Assembly (NCBI GenBank): GCA_026986115.1
Contig: JALSPG010000063.1
Coordinates: 1-41,768, forward strand
DNA length: 41,768 nucleotides
Direction of reading: 5' to 3'
From: Thermodesulfobacteriales bacterium
GTDB taxonomy: Bacteria > Desulfobacterota > Thermodesulfobacteria > Thermodesulfobacteriales > Thermodesulfatatoraceae
In this document: positions 1 through 7,371 of the stretch, one piece after another
Position numbering within the stretch: position 1 is the stretch's first letter
Layout: each line of letters begins with the position of its first letter
Made by a program: the position numbers and the translations under genes
Notes under the pieces: model-generated
Told to the model about the DNA's origin: nothing
The model's input: the letters and a program-made list of their open reading frames with translations, nothing else
Databases searched by the model: none

Positions 1-91
1 TTTCACCGGTAAAAACGATAAAACCCGGCTCCAAAAGCAGCCGGGCTTCATCGATGAGGACAAAGTCTTTAAGGCGAAGCTCAAGGAGCAT
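1..91 (-). CDS. recN: DNA repair protein RecN, N-terminal fragment (runs off window)
   Basis: Minus-strand translation from the ATG at 91 reads MLLELRLKDFVLIDEARLLLEPGFIVFTGE, matching the RecN N-terminus. Not in the ORF track because it is truncated. Confidence 0.85.
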   Translation of the reverse strand, partial: MLLELRLKDFVLIDEARLLLEPGFIVFTGE

Positions 92-99
92 GAAAGAGA

Positions 100-1122
100 T
101 TAGAGAAATTTTTCTGCTAAAATTTCGGCAATTTGAACGGCGTTGGTAGCTGCTCCTTTACGGAGATTATCTGCTACTACCCAAAGATTGAGACCATTGG
201 GGATAGATTCATCTTCTCGAATTCGTCCCACAAAGACTTCGTCTTTGCCCGCAATTTCGATCTGGAGGGGATATCTCTTCTCTTCCGGTTCATCGATTAC
301 TATTACTCCAGGAAAGGCTGCTAAGAGTTCGCGGGCCTTTTGCACGGAGATTTTTTCTTCTGTCTCGATATTTACTGCTTCGGCATGTCCATAAAAGACT
401 GGTACACGCACCGTCGTCGCAGTTACACCGATATTTTCGTCTTCCATAATTTTTTTGGTTTCATTGACCATCTTCATTTCTTCTTTTGTGTAGCCGTTAT
501 CCAAAAAAACGTCTATATGAGGAAGGCAATTGAAGGCTATTTGATAAGAGAAGACTTTGGGTTTAGGGATGGTTTTCCCTTGGCACCAGGCTTGGGTTTG
601 ATCCATAAGTTCTTGAATCGCTTTTTGCCCAGCTCCAGAAACCGCCTGATAAGTAGAAACGACCACCCGTTTAATACGGCTATAATCATAAAGGGGCTTT
701 AAGGCTACCACCATTTGAATAGTGGAACAGTTGGGATTAGCGATAATGCCTTTGTTTTTATAGCCTGCTACCGCATGAGGATTTACTTCTGGGACAATCA
801 GGGGTACTTCTGGATCCATCCTCCAAGCACTGGAATTATCTATCACCACCGCTCCGTCAGCGGCGAATTTAGGGGCAAATTCAAGGCTTCGCGAGGCCCC
901 AGCTGAAAAAAGGGCAATGTCAATCCCGGAAAACGACTTTTGTTCAGAAAGAACTTCCACTTCTATTTCTTCACCTTTAAAGGGAATTTTTACTCCTCGA
1001 GAGCGTTCCGAAGCGAAAAGGTGTAACTCTTTGACAGGAAAATCTCTCTCTTCTAGAATTTGAATCATCATGCGTCCTACGGCCCCGGTAGCCCCCACCA
1101 CGGCTACTACGAATTCTTTCAT
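100..1122 (-). CDS. asd: Aspartate-semialdehyde dehydrogenase
   Basis: VAVVGATGAVGRMMIQILEERDFPV and the active-site region IIANPNCSTIQMVVALKPL. Confidence 0.97.
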   Translation of the reverse strand: MKEFVVAVVGATGAVGRMMIQILEERDFPVKELHLFASERSRGVKIPFKGEEIEVEVLSEQKSFSGIDIALFSAGASRSLEFAPKFAADGAVVIDNSSAWRMDPEVPLIVPEVNPHAVAGYKNKGIIANPNCSTIQMVVALKPLYDYSRIKRVVVSTYQAVSGAGQKAIQELMDQTQAWCQGKTIPKPKVFSYQIAFNCLPHIDVFLDNGYTKEEMKMVNETKKIMEDENIGVTATTVRVPVFYGHAEAVNIETEEKISVQKARELLAAFPGVIVIDEPEEKRYPLQIEIAGKDEVFVGRIREDESIPNGLNLWVVADNLRKGAATNAVQIAEILAEKFL

Positions 1123-1136
1123 GACTAAACCCCCTT

Positions 1137-1334
1137 TTAAGTTAGGCGGTCACAACGCATTAGAGCGAGTAATCTCTCAAGTTCTGGCGTTATTTCTTCC
1201 CAATAATCTCGTAGATCAAAATCTTCTCTACAGCTCTCACACCGGAGAGCAATTTTCCTTCAGGTGCGCCAGAGCCGAAGTTCTTTCTTGCAATGTCGAC
1301 AATAAAGCCCCACTTTTTGATTAAAGACAAACAT
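1137..1334 (-). CDS. Candidate dual-CXXC small selenoprotein (in-frame TGA at codon 25) or nonsense-mutated zinc-ribbon ORF
   Basis: Manual minus-strand translation: MFVFNQKVGLYCRHCKKELRLWRT[TGA]RKIALRCESCREDFDLRDYWEEITPELERLLALMRCDRLT*. CxxC pairs lie on both sides of a single TGA (1262-1260). Located just upstream of asd. Confidence 0.6.
1233..1250 (-). promoter_or_regulatory. Candidate bacterial SECIS hairpin
   Basis: GCTCTC-CGGTGT-GAGAGC on the minus strand: perfect 6-bp stem, 6-nt loop containing GGU. Loop begins 15 nt after the in-frame TGA. Confidence 0.5.
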
Positions 1335-1375
1335 ATTAATGTTATATATAAAGAGATTGCTCCTGCCAAGCCTTA

Positions 1376-1406
1376 AAGAAAAGGCGCGCCTTTGAGCGCG
1401 CCCGCG
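1376..1406 (-). terminator. Rho-independent terminator-like hairpin, minus orientation
   Basis: Minus strand GGCGCGC-TCAAAG-GCGCGCC followed by TTTTCTTT. No recognisable minus-strand gene immediately upstream. Confidence 0.6.
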
Positions 1407-1461
1407 ATTAAGGTAGAGGAGGTAAGAACGAGAATTTCTTTGTAGAGAAATAACAAAATTT

Positions 1462-1475
1462 TTGATTTAAATCAA
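1462..1475. promoter_or_regulatory. FNR/CRP-family box-like palindrome
   Basis: TTGATTTAAATCAA, a perfect 14-bp palindrome matching TTGAT-N4-ATCAA, in an intergenic region. Confidence 0.5.
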
Positions 1476-1621
1476 GTATTTTGAACATTATTTAAAAATA
1501 AAGCTTTAATAGTGTGATAAAAATTTATAATCTCTGTTAAATTAAGGAATAAAAATTTTTCTTGATACCTTAAAAGAAATTCGGTAAGAGCCTTTAAAAA
1601 AACAAAGAAAGCGTAAGATTT

Positions 1622-1831
1622 ATGCAGTGTCAGAGACTCAAAAGACTAGCAAGAGATTGGTACCAAAAAGTCAAAGAGGATGCCCTTGCCCCAGCGCGGA
1701 TGATGGAGCTCATTAAGCGTCATGTAGAGCATTGTGCAGTGTGTCAGACAGATCCAGATCTCCCGGAAGAACTCGAAAAAATTCGGGAGTTTATCAGGGC
1801 CCCTCAGCCATTGGTCCCTCCCTCCGAATAA
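1622..1831 (+). CDS. Small conserved-looking Cys-containing protein (CAVC motif), unknown function
   Basis: 69 aa, MQCQRLKRLARDWYQKVKEDALAPARMMELIKRHVEHCAVCQTDPDLPEELEKI; ends shortly before the response regulator gene. Confidence 0.65.
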   Translation: MQCQRLKRLARDWYQKVKEDALAPARMMELIKRHVEHCAVCQTDPDLPEELEKIREFIRAPQPLVPPSE

Positions 1832-1895
1832 TAACACTTTAATTTTTGTGTTTTTTAATATTTTTTTAAATAAATTTTTCCTAATCAGAGGGGAA

Positions 1896-3221
1896 ATGGC
1901 AAGTACTATGGAATTTTTGAATATTCTTGTAGTGGAGGACGAAAAGGTCCATCGCGAGCTTTTGCGGAAGACTCTGGAAGAGGAGGGCTATCGCGTCTCG
2001 AGCGTTCCCAGTGCGGAGAAGGCCCTTCCTGTGTTGAACCAAGAAGAAATAGATGTAGCCATTTTAGACGTGCGTCTTCCGGGAATGAGTGGTTTGGAAC
2101 TCCTGAAACGTATCAAGGAAAAGAGCCCGGAAACGGAAGTCCTCATCATTACGGCTTTTGGGGAAATCGAGGACGCCGTTTCTGCGATCAAGGCCGGTGC
2201 CTTTCACTACCTGGTGAAACCCTACGAGCCGGAAGTGCTTCTCAATCTGGTGCGAAGATGTGGAGAGCTGGTAAAGCTTAAAAAACCCCGTAAAGACGGG
2301 CCTTTGGTCTATCGTTCCCGGGTTATGAAAGACCTCCTGCGGCAAGCCGAGACCTTTGCCCGCACCGAGGCCCCGGTTCTCATCTTGGGAGAGTCGGGGG
2401 TGGGAAAAGAACTTTTAGCCCGCTATCTCCACGAAAAAAGTGGCCGCCAGGGGCGGTTTGTGGCTGTAAACTGTGCGGCCCTGCCGGAGCAACTCTTTGA
2501 GGCCGAACTTTTCGGTTACGAGCGTGGGGCCTTTACCGGAGCCGGAAGCGGGAAACCCGGGCTGATCGAGGAAGCCCAGGACGGCACCCTTTTTCTTGAC
2601 GAAATCGGAGAGATGCCTCTGGTTCTCCAGAGCAAACTCTTGCGGTTCCTCCAGGAAGGTGAATTTCGCCGTCTGGGGAGCAACCGAACTCTCCAAAGCA
2701 ACGCCCGGATTATAACGGCCACCAATGAAGACCTCAGGGAGGCGGTCTCGCAACAGAAATTTAGGGAGGATCTATATTTTCGTCTTAACGTCTTGGTGCT
2801 CAAGATTCCGCCTCTCCGGGAACGCCAAGAAGATATTCCCGAGCTTGTGGCCTATTTCCTGCATAAGTTCAACCGCAAATACCGGAAAGAAGTAAGGATT
2901 ACCCCCGAGGCCATGGAAAAACTGCTCCGTTACCCTTTTCCGGGGAACGTGAGAGAACTTGAGAACCTCATTCATCGGGCGGTATTGGTAAGTGAACAGG
3001 AAATCACTCCCGAAAGCCTCAGACTGGAGACCAAGGACACGTCGAGGATGGATCTACGTCTTTCTTCGGGAAAAACCTTGCCCGAGATCCTAGCCGAAGT
3101 AGAAAAACACCTCCTCAAGGAGGCTCTGGAACAAACCGGATATGTGCAAACCAGGGCTGCTGCACTCTTAGGGATAGACGAGAAATCTTTGCGATACAAA
3201 CGTAAAAAATATGGCCTCTAG
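1896..3221 (+). CDS. Sigma-54-dependent response regulator (REC-AAA+-Fis), NtrC family
   Basis: REC domain VVEDEKVH...VAILDVRLPGMSG; AAA+ motifs GESGVGKE, GAFTGA, FLDEIGEM; C-terminal Fis HTH TRAAALLGIDEKSLRYKRKKYGL. Start set to the ATG at 1896 after AGAGGGG; the track's upstream extension is unlikely. Confidence 0.95.
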   Translation: MASTMEFLNILVVEDEKVHRELLRKTLEEEGYRVSSVPSAEKALPVLNQEEIDVAILDVRLPGMSGLELLKRIKEKSPETEVLIITAFGEIEDAVSAIKAGAFHYLVKPYEPEVLLNLVRRCGELVKLKKPRKDGPLVYRSRVMKDLLRQAETFARTEAPVLILGESGVGKELLARYLHEKSGRQGRFVAVNCAALPEQLFEAELFGYERGAFTGAGSGKPGLIEEAQDGTLFLDEIGEMPLVLQSKLLRFLQEGEFRRLGSNRTLQSNARIITATNEDLREAVSQQKFREDLYFRLNVLVLKIPPLRERQEDIPELVAYFLHKFNRKYRKEVRITPEAMEKLLRYPFPGNVRELENLIHRAVLVSEQEITPESLRLETKDTSRMDLRLSSGKTLPEILAEVEKHLLKEALEQTGYVQTRAAALLGIDEKSLRYKRKKYGL

Positions 3222-4356
3222 ACGCTATCTGCTTTTCTTTTTTGTCGTTTTGGAGATCTTGGGACTTGGTTTCCTTTATAACTTTTATCGTTTGAGGAAC
3301 GAGTGGGAGAGTTTTTTTCGTCTGACTCTCGAAGAAGAAAAACAGAGGGTACATTCGGCTCTCAAGGCCACTCTGGCTGCCGGGGGAGATCCGGTGGAAA
3401 CCCTTTCCGAATACCTTGAAGGCTCGCGGCTTCTCAAAGGAGCCGCTCTCATTCTTTCCGGAAGGACCATCATTGTTCCCGGCTCAGACATCCCTCCTCA
3501 AAGTTTGATTTATACCCTAGAGCTAGATCCCTTTGTATTTCAGCTCTATTTTTCAGGGAAAAGCTTCTACGAAATCAAACGTCATCTTTATGCCGAACTG
3601 GCCCTGTGGCTGCTGCTGAATCTTACGGGGTTAGGGGTAACTTTATGGCTTCTTAGGAGTTATTACCGAAGCAGACTGGCTCTGACCCAGGAGAGGGCTG
3701 AAGCCGAACGCTTAAAAAGCATCTCTCTGGCCATCGCTTCCGTGCTCCATGAAGTCAAAAACGCCCTGAACAACTTTAACTTTGCGGTCTTTCGTCTGAA
3801 AAAGAAGACCTCGTCCGAAGAGGTGAGGCTTCTTGAGGAGGAAATAAGACGCCTTACCCTTTATCTGGAAGAGGTCTCCGATCTGAGAAAACCTCTGATA
3901 CTAAACCGCGTTGAGGTCAGCATAGCTGATCTCCTCCGAGAAGTCCTCGGGGAATTTTCCGAAAGGATAAAGGATCTTGGCGTAGAAGTGGAGATCGACG
4001 TTCAACCCGCAAGGCTTTTCGTGGACCCGGAGAGAATGCGCGTGGTCTTGCGCAATGTGGTCCGCAACGCCCTAGAGGCTTTGGCGGAGGTGTCTCCTCC
4101 CCGGAGGCTTAGAGTTAGTGGCGAGGTCAAAGATAAGTTTTACGAAATAGAAGTAGCCGATTCCGCAGGTCTCCTGCCAAAGGCCACCGAGCTTTTCAAG
4201 CCTTATAAGAGTCAGAAGCCCGGGGGCTTTGGCCTCGGTCTCTTTAACGTCAAGCGCATCGTCGAGGCCCACGGTGGTGAGGTCCAAGCTGAAGTGCGCT
4301 CCGGCTGGACCGTTTTTATCCTCCGACTTCCCCTCGGAAAACCTTCCGAGGAATAA
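3211..4356 (+). CDS. Membrane-bound sensor histidine kinase
   Basis: Two TM segments, HEVKNALNNF H-box, NALEAL N-box, GGFGLGLFNVKRIVEAHGG. Overlaps the regulator stop. Confidence 0.93.
   Translation: MASRRYLLFFFVVLEILGLGFLYNFYRLRNEWESFFRLTLEEEKQRVHSALKATLAAGGDPVETLSEYLEGSRLLKGAALILSGRTIIVPGSDIPPQSLIYTLELDPFVFQLYFSGKSFYEIKRHLYAELALWLLLNLTGLGVTLWLLRSYYRSRLALTQERAEAERLKSISLAIASVLHEVKNALNNFNFAVFRLKKKTSSEEVRLLEEEIRRLTLYLEEVSDLRKPLILNRVEVSIADLLREVLGEFSERIKDLGVEVEIDVQPARLFVDPERMRVVLRNVVRNALEALAEVSPPRRLRVSGEVKDKFYEIEVADSAGLLPKATELFKPYKSQKPGGFGLGLFNVKRIVEAHGGEVQAEVRSGWTVFILRLPLGKPSEE
4333..4350. promoter_or_regulatory. Candidate bEBP upstream activating site, copy 1
   Basis: CTCGGAA-AACC-TTCCGAG, imperfect 18-bp palindrome at the 3' end of the kinase gene, 32 bp centre-to-centre from copy 2. 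Confidence 0.5.
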
Positions 4357-4364
4357 CCCCTCCT

Positions 4365-4382
4365 TTCGGAAAATTTTCCGAA
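4365..4382. promoter_or_regulatory. Candidate bEBP upstream activating site, copy 2
   Basis: TTCGGAAAATTTTCCGAA, perfect 18-bp palindrome about 140 bp upstream of the -24 element. Confidence 0.6.
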
Positions 4383-4478
4383 GTGGTGTTCCTGTAAAGC
4401 TTTCGCTCAAGAACCGGAGGGGTTTCGTTCCCTCACCGTAAGCCATGGAATGGGGAGCTTTTGCGGGGCCTTAAGGTT

Positions 4479-4496
4479 CCGCCTACGGCGGTTTTT
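4479..4496 (+). terminator. Rho-independent terminator after the kinase gene
   Basis: CCGCC-TAC-GGCGG followed by TTTTT. Confidence 0.65.
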
Positions 4497-4511
4497 AAGT
4501 GCTTTCAGGAG

Positions 4512-4527
4512 TGGCATATCCTTTGCT
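4512..4527 (+). promoter_or_regulatory. Sigma-54 (-24/-12) promoter
   Basis: TGGCATATCCTTTGCT: GG and GC with correct spacing versus TGGCACG-N4-TTGCW. Followed by an AAGGAGGT RBS at about 4553-4560 and the ATG at 4568. Confidence 0.85.
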
Positions 4528-4567
4528 TAAGGATTTGATGAAAAAATAAACCAAGGAGGTTGTAGCC

Positions 4568-5269
4568 ATGAACAAAGGAAAAATTAAATCCCTGGCTCTG
4601 TTTTTCCTTCTTCTGTGGTTTGGAGTGGCTATGGGAAAGACGCCGCGGATTCTCATGCAAGAGGTGGAGGGAACGGTAAAAGAGATTCAGGTGGAAAAGG
4701 CTTCCCCTAAAGCCAAGTTCGGTTTTGTAACGGCGGTGCTCGCTACGGATAAGGAAGAGATGAAGGTGCGGCTCTATCCCGAATGGTGGAAGCTCAAGCC
4801 TCCCTTTACCGTAGGGAGCCGGATAAAGGTCAAGGGTTGGGTTCCTCCACGCACGGCATTTACCGGCCAGCCGGTTTTAGTAGCGGCGGAGATCAAAAAT
4901 CTAGATACTGGAGAAGTCCTCGTTCTTCGCGAAGGACCAGGCAAGCCCCGGTGGAGATTCGGCATGAAAGCTCAGATCTTTTCCGGAAAAATCGTGTCCC
5001 GAAAGATCCGTCCCGGCATAGGTCGCCCGCAAATCAAATGGTTGGTTATCGAGGTGAGGGATAAGGAGGGTAGGGTAGGCCATTTTAGGATTTCTCCTCT
5101 TTGGCTGAACGATTATCCCGAGCTTAAAACTGGAGAGAAGGTCAAGATCTGGGCTTATCGGCCTCCTTTCTGGGCGGCACGAGGTATCAAGGAATACATG
5201 GCCTGTCGGATAATGCTTATGGAGCGGGATCAGACCATAGATCTTAGAAAGTGTCCTCAAAAAAGTTGA
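4568..5269 (+). CDS. Secreted protein, possibly two OB-like beta domains, unknown function
   Basis: Signal peptide LALFFLLLWFGVAMG; two similar halves (EVEGTVKEI...GSRIKVKGWVPP and FSGKIVSRK...GEKVKIWAYRPP). Confidence 0.7.
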   Translation: MNKGKIKSLALFFLLLWFGVAMGKTPRILMQEVEGTVKEIQVEKASPKAKFGFVTAVLATDKEEMKVRLYPEWWKLKPPFTVGSRIKVKGWVPPRTAFTGQPVLVAAEIKNLDTGEVLVLREGPGKPRWRFGMKAQIFSGKIVSRKIRPGIGRPQIKWLVIEVRDKEGRVGHFRISPLWLNDYPELKTGEKVKIWAYRPPFWAARGIKEYMACRIMLMERDQTIDLRKCPQKS

Positions 5270-5282
5270 AAGAGTTATGTAG

Positions 5283-6089
5283 ATGAGGAGCTGGGTTAGT
5301 CTTTTTCTTTTCTATTCTGCGGGGCTGGTGATTCTGACTGGACTGGTGCTCTATATCATGCCCCCTGGTAGTGTGGCCTACTGGACAGACTGGCGTCTTC
5401 TGGGCCTGGGAAAGGATCAGTGGGAGTCCATTCACATCCTTTTTGGAATCCTGATGATGGTTCTCGCTATCTGGCATCTTTATCTCAACTGGAGACCCTT
5501 TAAACGCTACTTAGGTTCGACCAAGGTCCCAAGCAAACCCTTCGTTTCGCTGACTTTGCTAACGGTGATCCTCACGGCTTTGACGATAAAGGATCTTCCT
5601 CCGGCAAGCTGGCTGGTAAGCCTTCAAGCTCACTTCAAAAACTCTTGGCCGCAACCGGCCGTACCTCCTCCTATACCTCATACCGAACTCCTTCCTCTTG
5701 AGGCTTTGGTCAAAAGAGAAAATCTTTCCCTGGAAGAAACCCTACGGTTTCTGGAAGCCAAAGGATTTAAAATTCCTTCCTCTCGGATGACGCTCAAAGA
5801 GCTTGCCCGCTTGAATAAAAGCTCTCCGGCTGATCTTTATGCTCTGATAATCCGTCATAAACATTCTTCCAGCATTCGCCCAGGAAAAGGAACCGCTATC
5901 TCGCATCCTAGCCGAAGAACCTTGAAGGAGGTTTGTGCGTTTTACGGTTTAGACCGGAGGACTTGCGAAGAGATCCTCAAAGCCCATGGAGTTACTCCGG
6001 AATGGGATCGTCCTCTGAAAGAATGGACCTTCTCCTACGGGATTACCCCTTGGGATGTTGTAGAATGGCTTCAGGAACACCAGAAGTAA
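5283..6089 (+). CDS. DUF4405-like membrane protein with C-terminal repeated helical motif
   Basis: TM helices with WESIHILFGILMMVLAIWHLYLNWRPFKRYL typical of DUF4405; soluble C-terminus with three LKE-type repeats. Confidence 0.7.
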   Translation: MRSWVSLFLFYSAGLVILTGLVLYIMPPGSVAYWTDWRLLGLGKDQWESIHILFGILMMVLAIWHLYLNWRPFKRYLGSTKVPSKPFVSLTLLTVILTALTIKDLPPASWLVSLQAHFKNSWPQPAVPPPIPHTELLPLEALVKRENLSLEETLRFLEAKGFKIPSSRMTLKELARLNKSSPADLYALIIRHKHSSSIRPGKGTAISHPSRRTLKEVCAFYGLDRRTCEEILKAHGVTPEWDRPLKEWTFSYGITPWDVVEWLQEHQK

Positions 6090-6101
6090 GGGGGGCCTGA
6101 A

Positions 6102-6350
6102 ATGAAGATTTCACGCTTGGCTATGAATGATGAAGGTTTTATTTTCGATCCGGAAACAGGTAATAGCTACACCGTAAACGAAACCGGCCTTTTCATCCTG
6201 CGGAAGCTCAAAGAAGGGTTATCTCCTGCAGAAATTAGCATGGCGCTCTCAGAGGAATATAGGGTTTCATTTGAGGAGGCCGAACGAGACGTAGAGGAAT
6301 TTCTGGAGGATCTTAAGAGATATGGGCTCTGGAGGAAAAGTCATGATTAA
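6102..6350 (+). CDS. PqqD-like / RiPP recognition element protein
   Basis: 82 aa, FIFDPETGNSYTVNETGLFILRKLKEGLSPAEISMALSEEYRVSFEEAERDVEEFLEDLKRYGLW; PqqD-type winged-helix pattern. Confidence 0.8.
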   Translation: MKISRLAMNDEGFIFDPETGNSYTVNETGLFILRKLKEGLSPAEISMALSEEYRVSFEEAERDVEEFLEDLKRYGLWRKSHD

Positions 6351-7371
6351 GGTAGCGGTCTCTGGGATAAACGCCGTGGACAATCCGGGGCCGGGACTGG
6401 GCATCATCAAGGGACTACGGGAGGGAAAGACTCCGGTATCCATCGTGGGGCTGGCCTACGACGCCATGGAACCGGGCGTTTACCTTACGGAACTCATAGA
6501 TCGGGCCTATCTCATGCCCTACCCCTCCGAGGGCGAGGAACCCTTCCTGAATCGCTTCCTTTACATCAAGGAACGGGAGGGCCTGGAGGTAGTCATCCCG
6601 ACTCTCGACGCGGAGCTTCCCCTTTTCATAGATCTGGCTCCGCAACTAGCCTCCTACGGCCTCAAGACCTTTCTTCCCACTCGGGAACAGTTCCGACTGC
6701 GGGCAAAAGACCGTCTGCCAGGGGTGGCTGAGGCTATGGGTATAAAGATTCCAACTACCTTGTCGGTCTCTTCCTACGAGGAACTGGGCCGTGCTCTTTC
6801 CGAACTTCGGTTTCCGGTGATGGTCAAGGGACTCTTTTACAAAGCCCTGCGGGCCTATACCGAGGCCGAGGCCAGGCAGCACTTCCAGACCATCGCCGCG
6901 GAATGGGGCTACCCCGTGATCCTTCAAGAGGTGGTGGAGGGCGAGGAAATGAATGTGGTGGGCGTGGGAGACGGGGAGGGCGGCCACTTCGGTCTCCTGG
7001 CCATCAAAAAGCTCTGGATCACCTCCCTCGGGAAAATCTGGACTGGGGTTACGGTAACCCATCCGGGACTTCTAACCGCCGCGGAGGAATTCGTGCGACA
7101 CTTTCGCTGGCGAGGAGCCTTCGAGCTCGAGACCATCGTTTCCGGAGAGGACATTTACCTCATCGAGATCAATCCCCGCTTTCCGGCCTGGGTGTACTTC
7201 GCCGTGGGAGTGGGGATAAACCTTCCGGAAAGACTGCTCCGGGCCGCCCTGGGGCAGGAACCCGAGAGAGACTGGGAATATCCCGCGGGAAAGCTCTACA
7301 TCCGCTTCACCGACGATCTGGTAACGGATCTAGAGATATTTCAGCACATGGTCACCAGGGGGGAAAGATGA
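6343..7371 (+). CDS. ATP-grasp superfamily ligase (CarB-like)
   Basis: MIKVAVSGINAVDNPGPGLGIIKGL; FPVMVKG; VILQEVVEGEEMNV; IYLIEINPRFPAW. Overlaps the PqqD-like gene. Confidence 0.88.
   Translation: MIKVAVSGINAVDNPGPGLGIIKGLREGKTPVSIVGLAYDAMEPGVYLTELIDRAYLMPYPSEGEEPFLNRFLYIKEREGLEVVIPTLDAELPLFIDLAPQLASYGLKTFLPTREQFRLRAKDRLPGVAEAMGIKIPTTLSVSSYEELGRALSELRFPVMVKGLFYKALRAYTEAEARQHFQTIAAEWGYPVILQEVVEGEEMNVVGVGDGEGGHFGLLAIKKLWITSLGKIWTGVTVTHPGLLTAAEEFVRHFRWRGAFELETIVSGEDIYLIEINPRFPAWVYFAVGVGINLPERLLRAALGQEPERDWEYPAGKLYIRFTDDLVTDLEIFQHMVTRGER

Noticed and set aside
1734-1895. N-terminal extension of the response regulator ORF
   Set aside because: Overlaps the small gene at 1622-1831 out of frame; a good RBS precedes the ATG at 1896.
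4355-4424. AACCCCTCC...GGAGGGGTT inverted repeat enclosing the perfect palindrome, as a terminator
   Set aside because: About 50-nt loop and no clear T-tract; the better terminator is at 4479-4496. May be coincidental.
6903-7367. N-terminal extension of the decarboxylase ORF in the track
   Set aside because: Translation in ATP-grasp coding sequence is low complexity; the natural start is the ATGA overlap at 7368.
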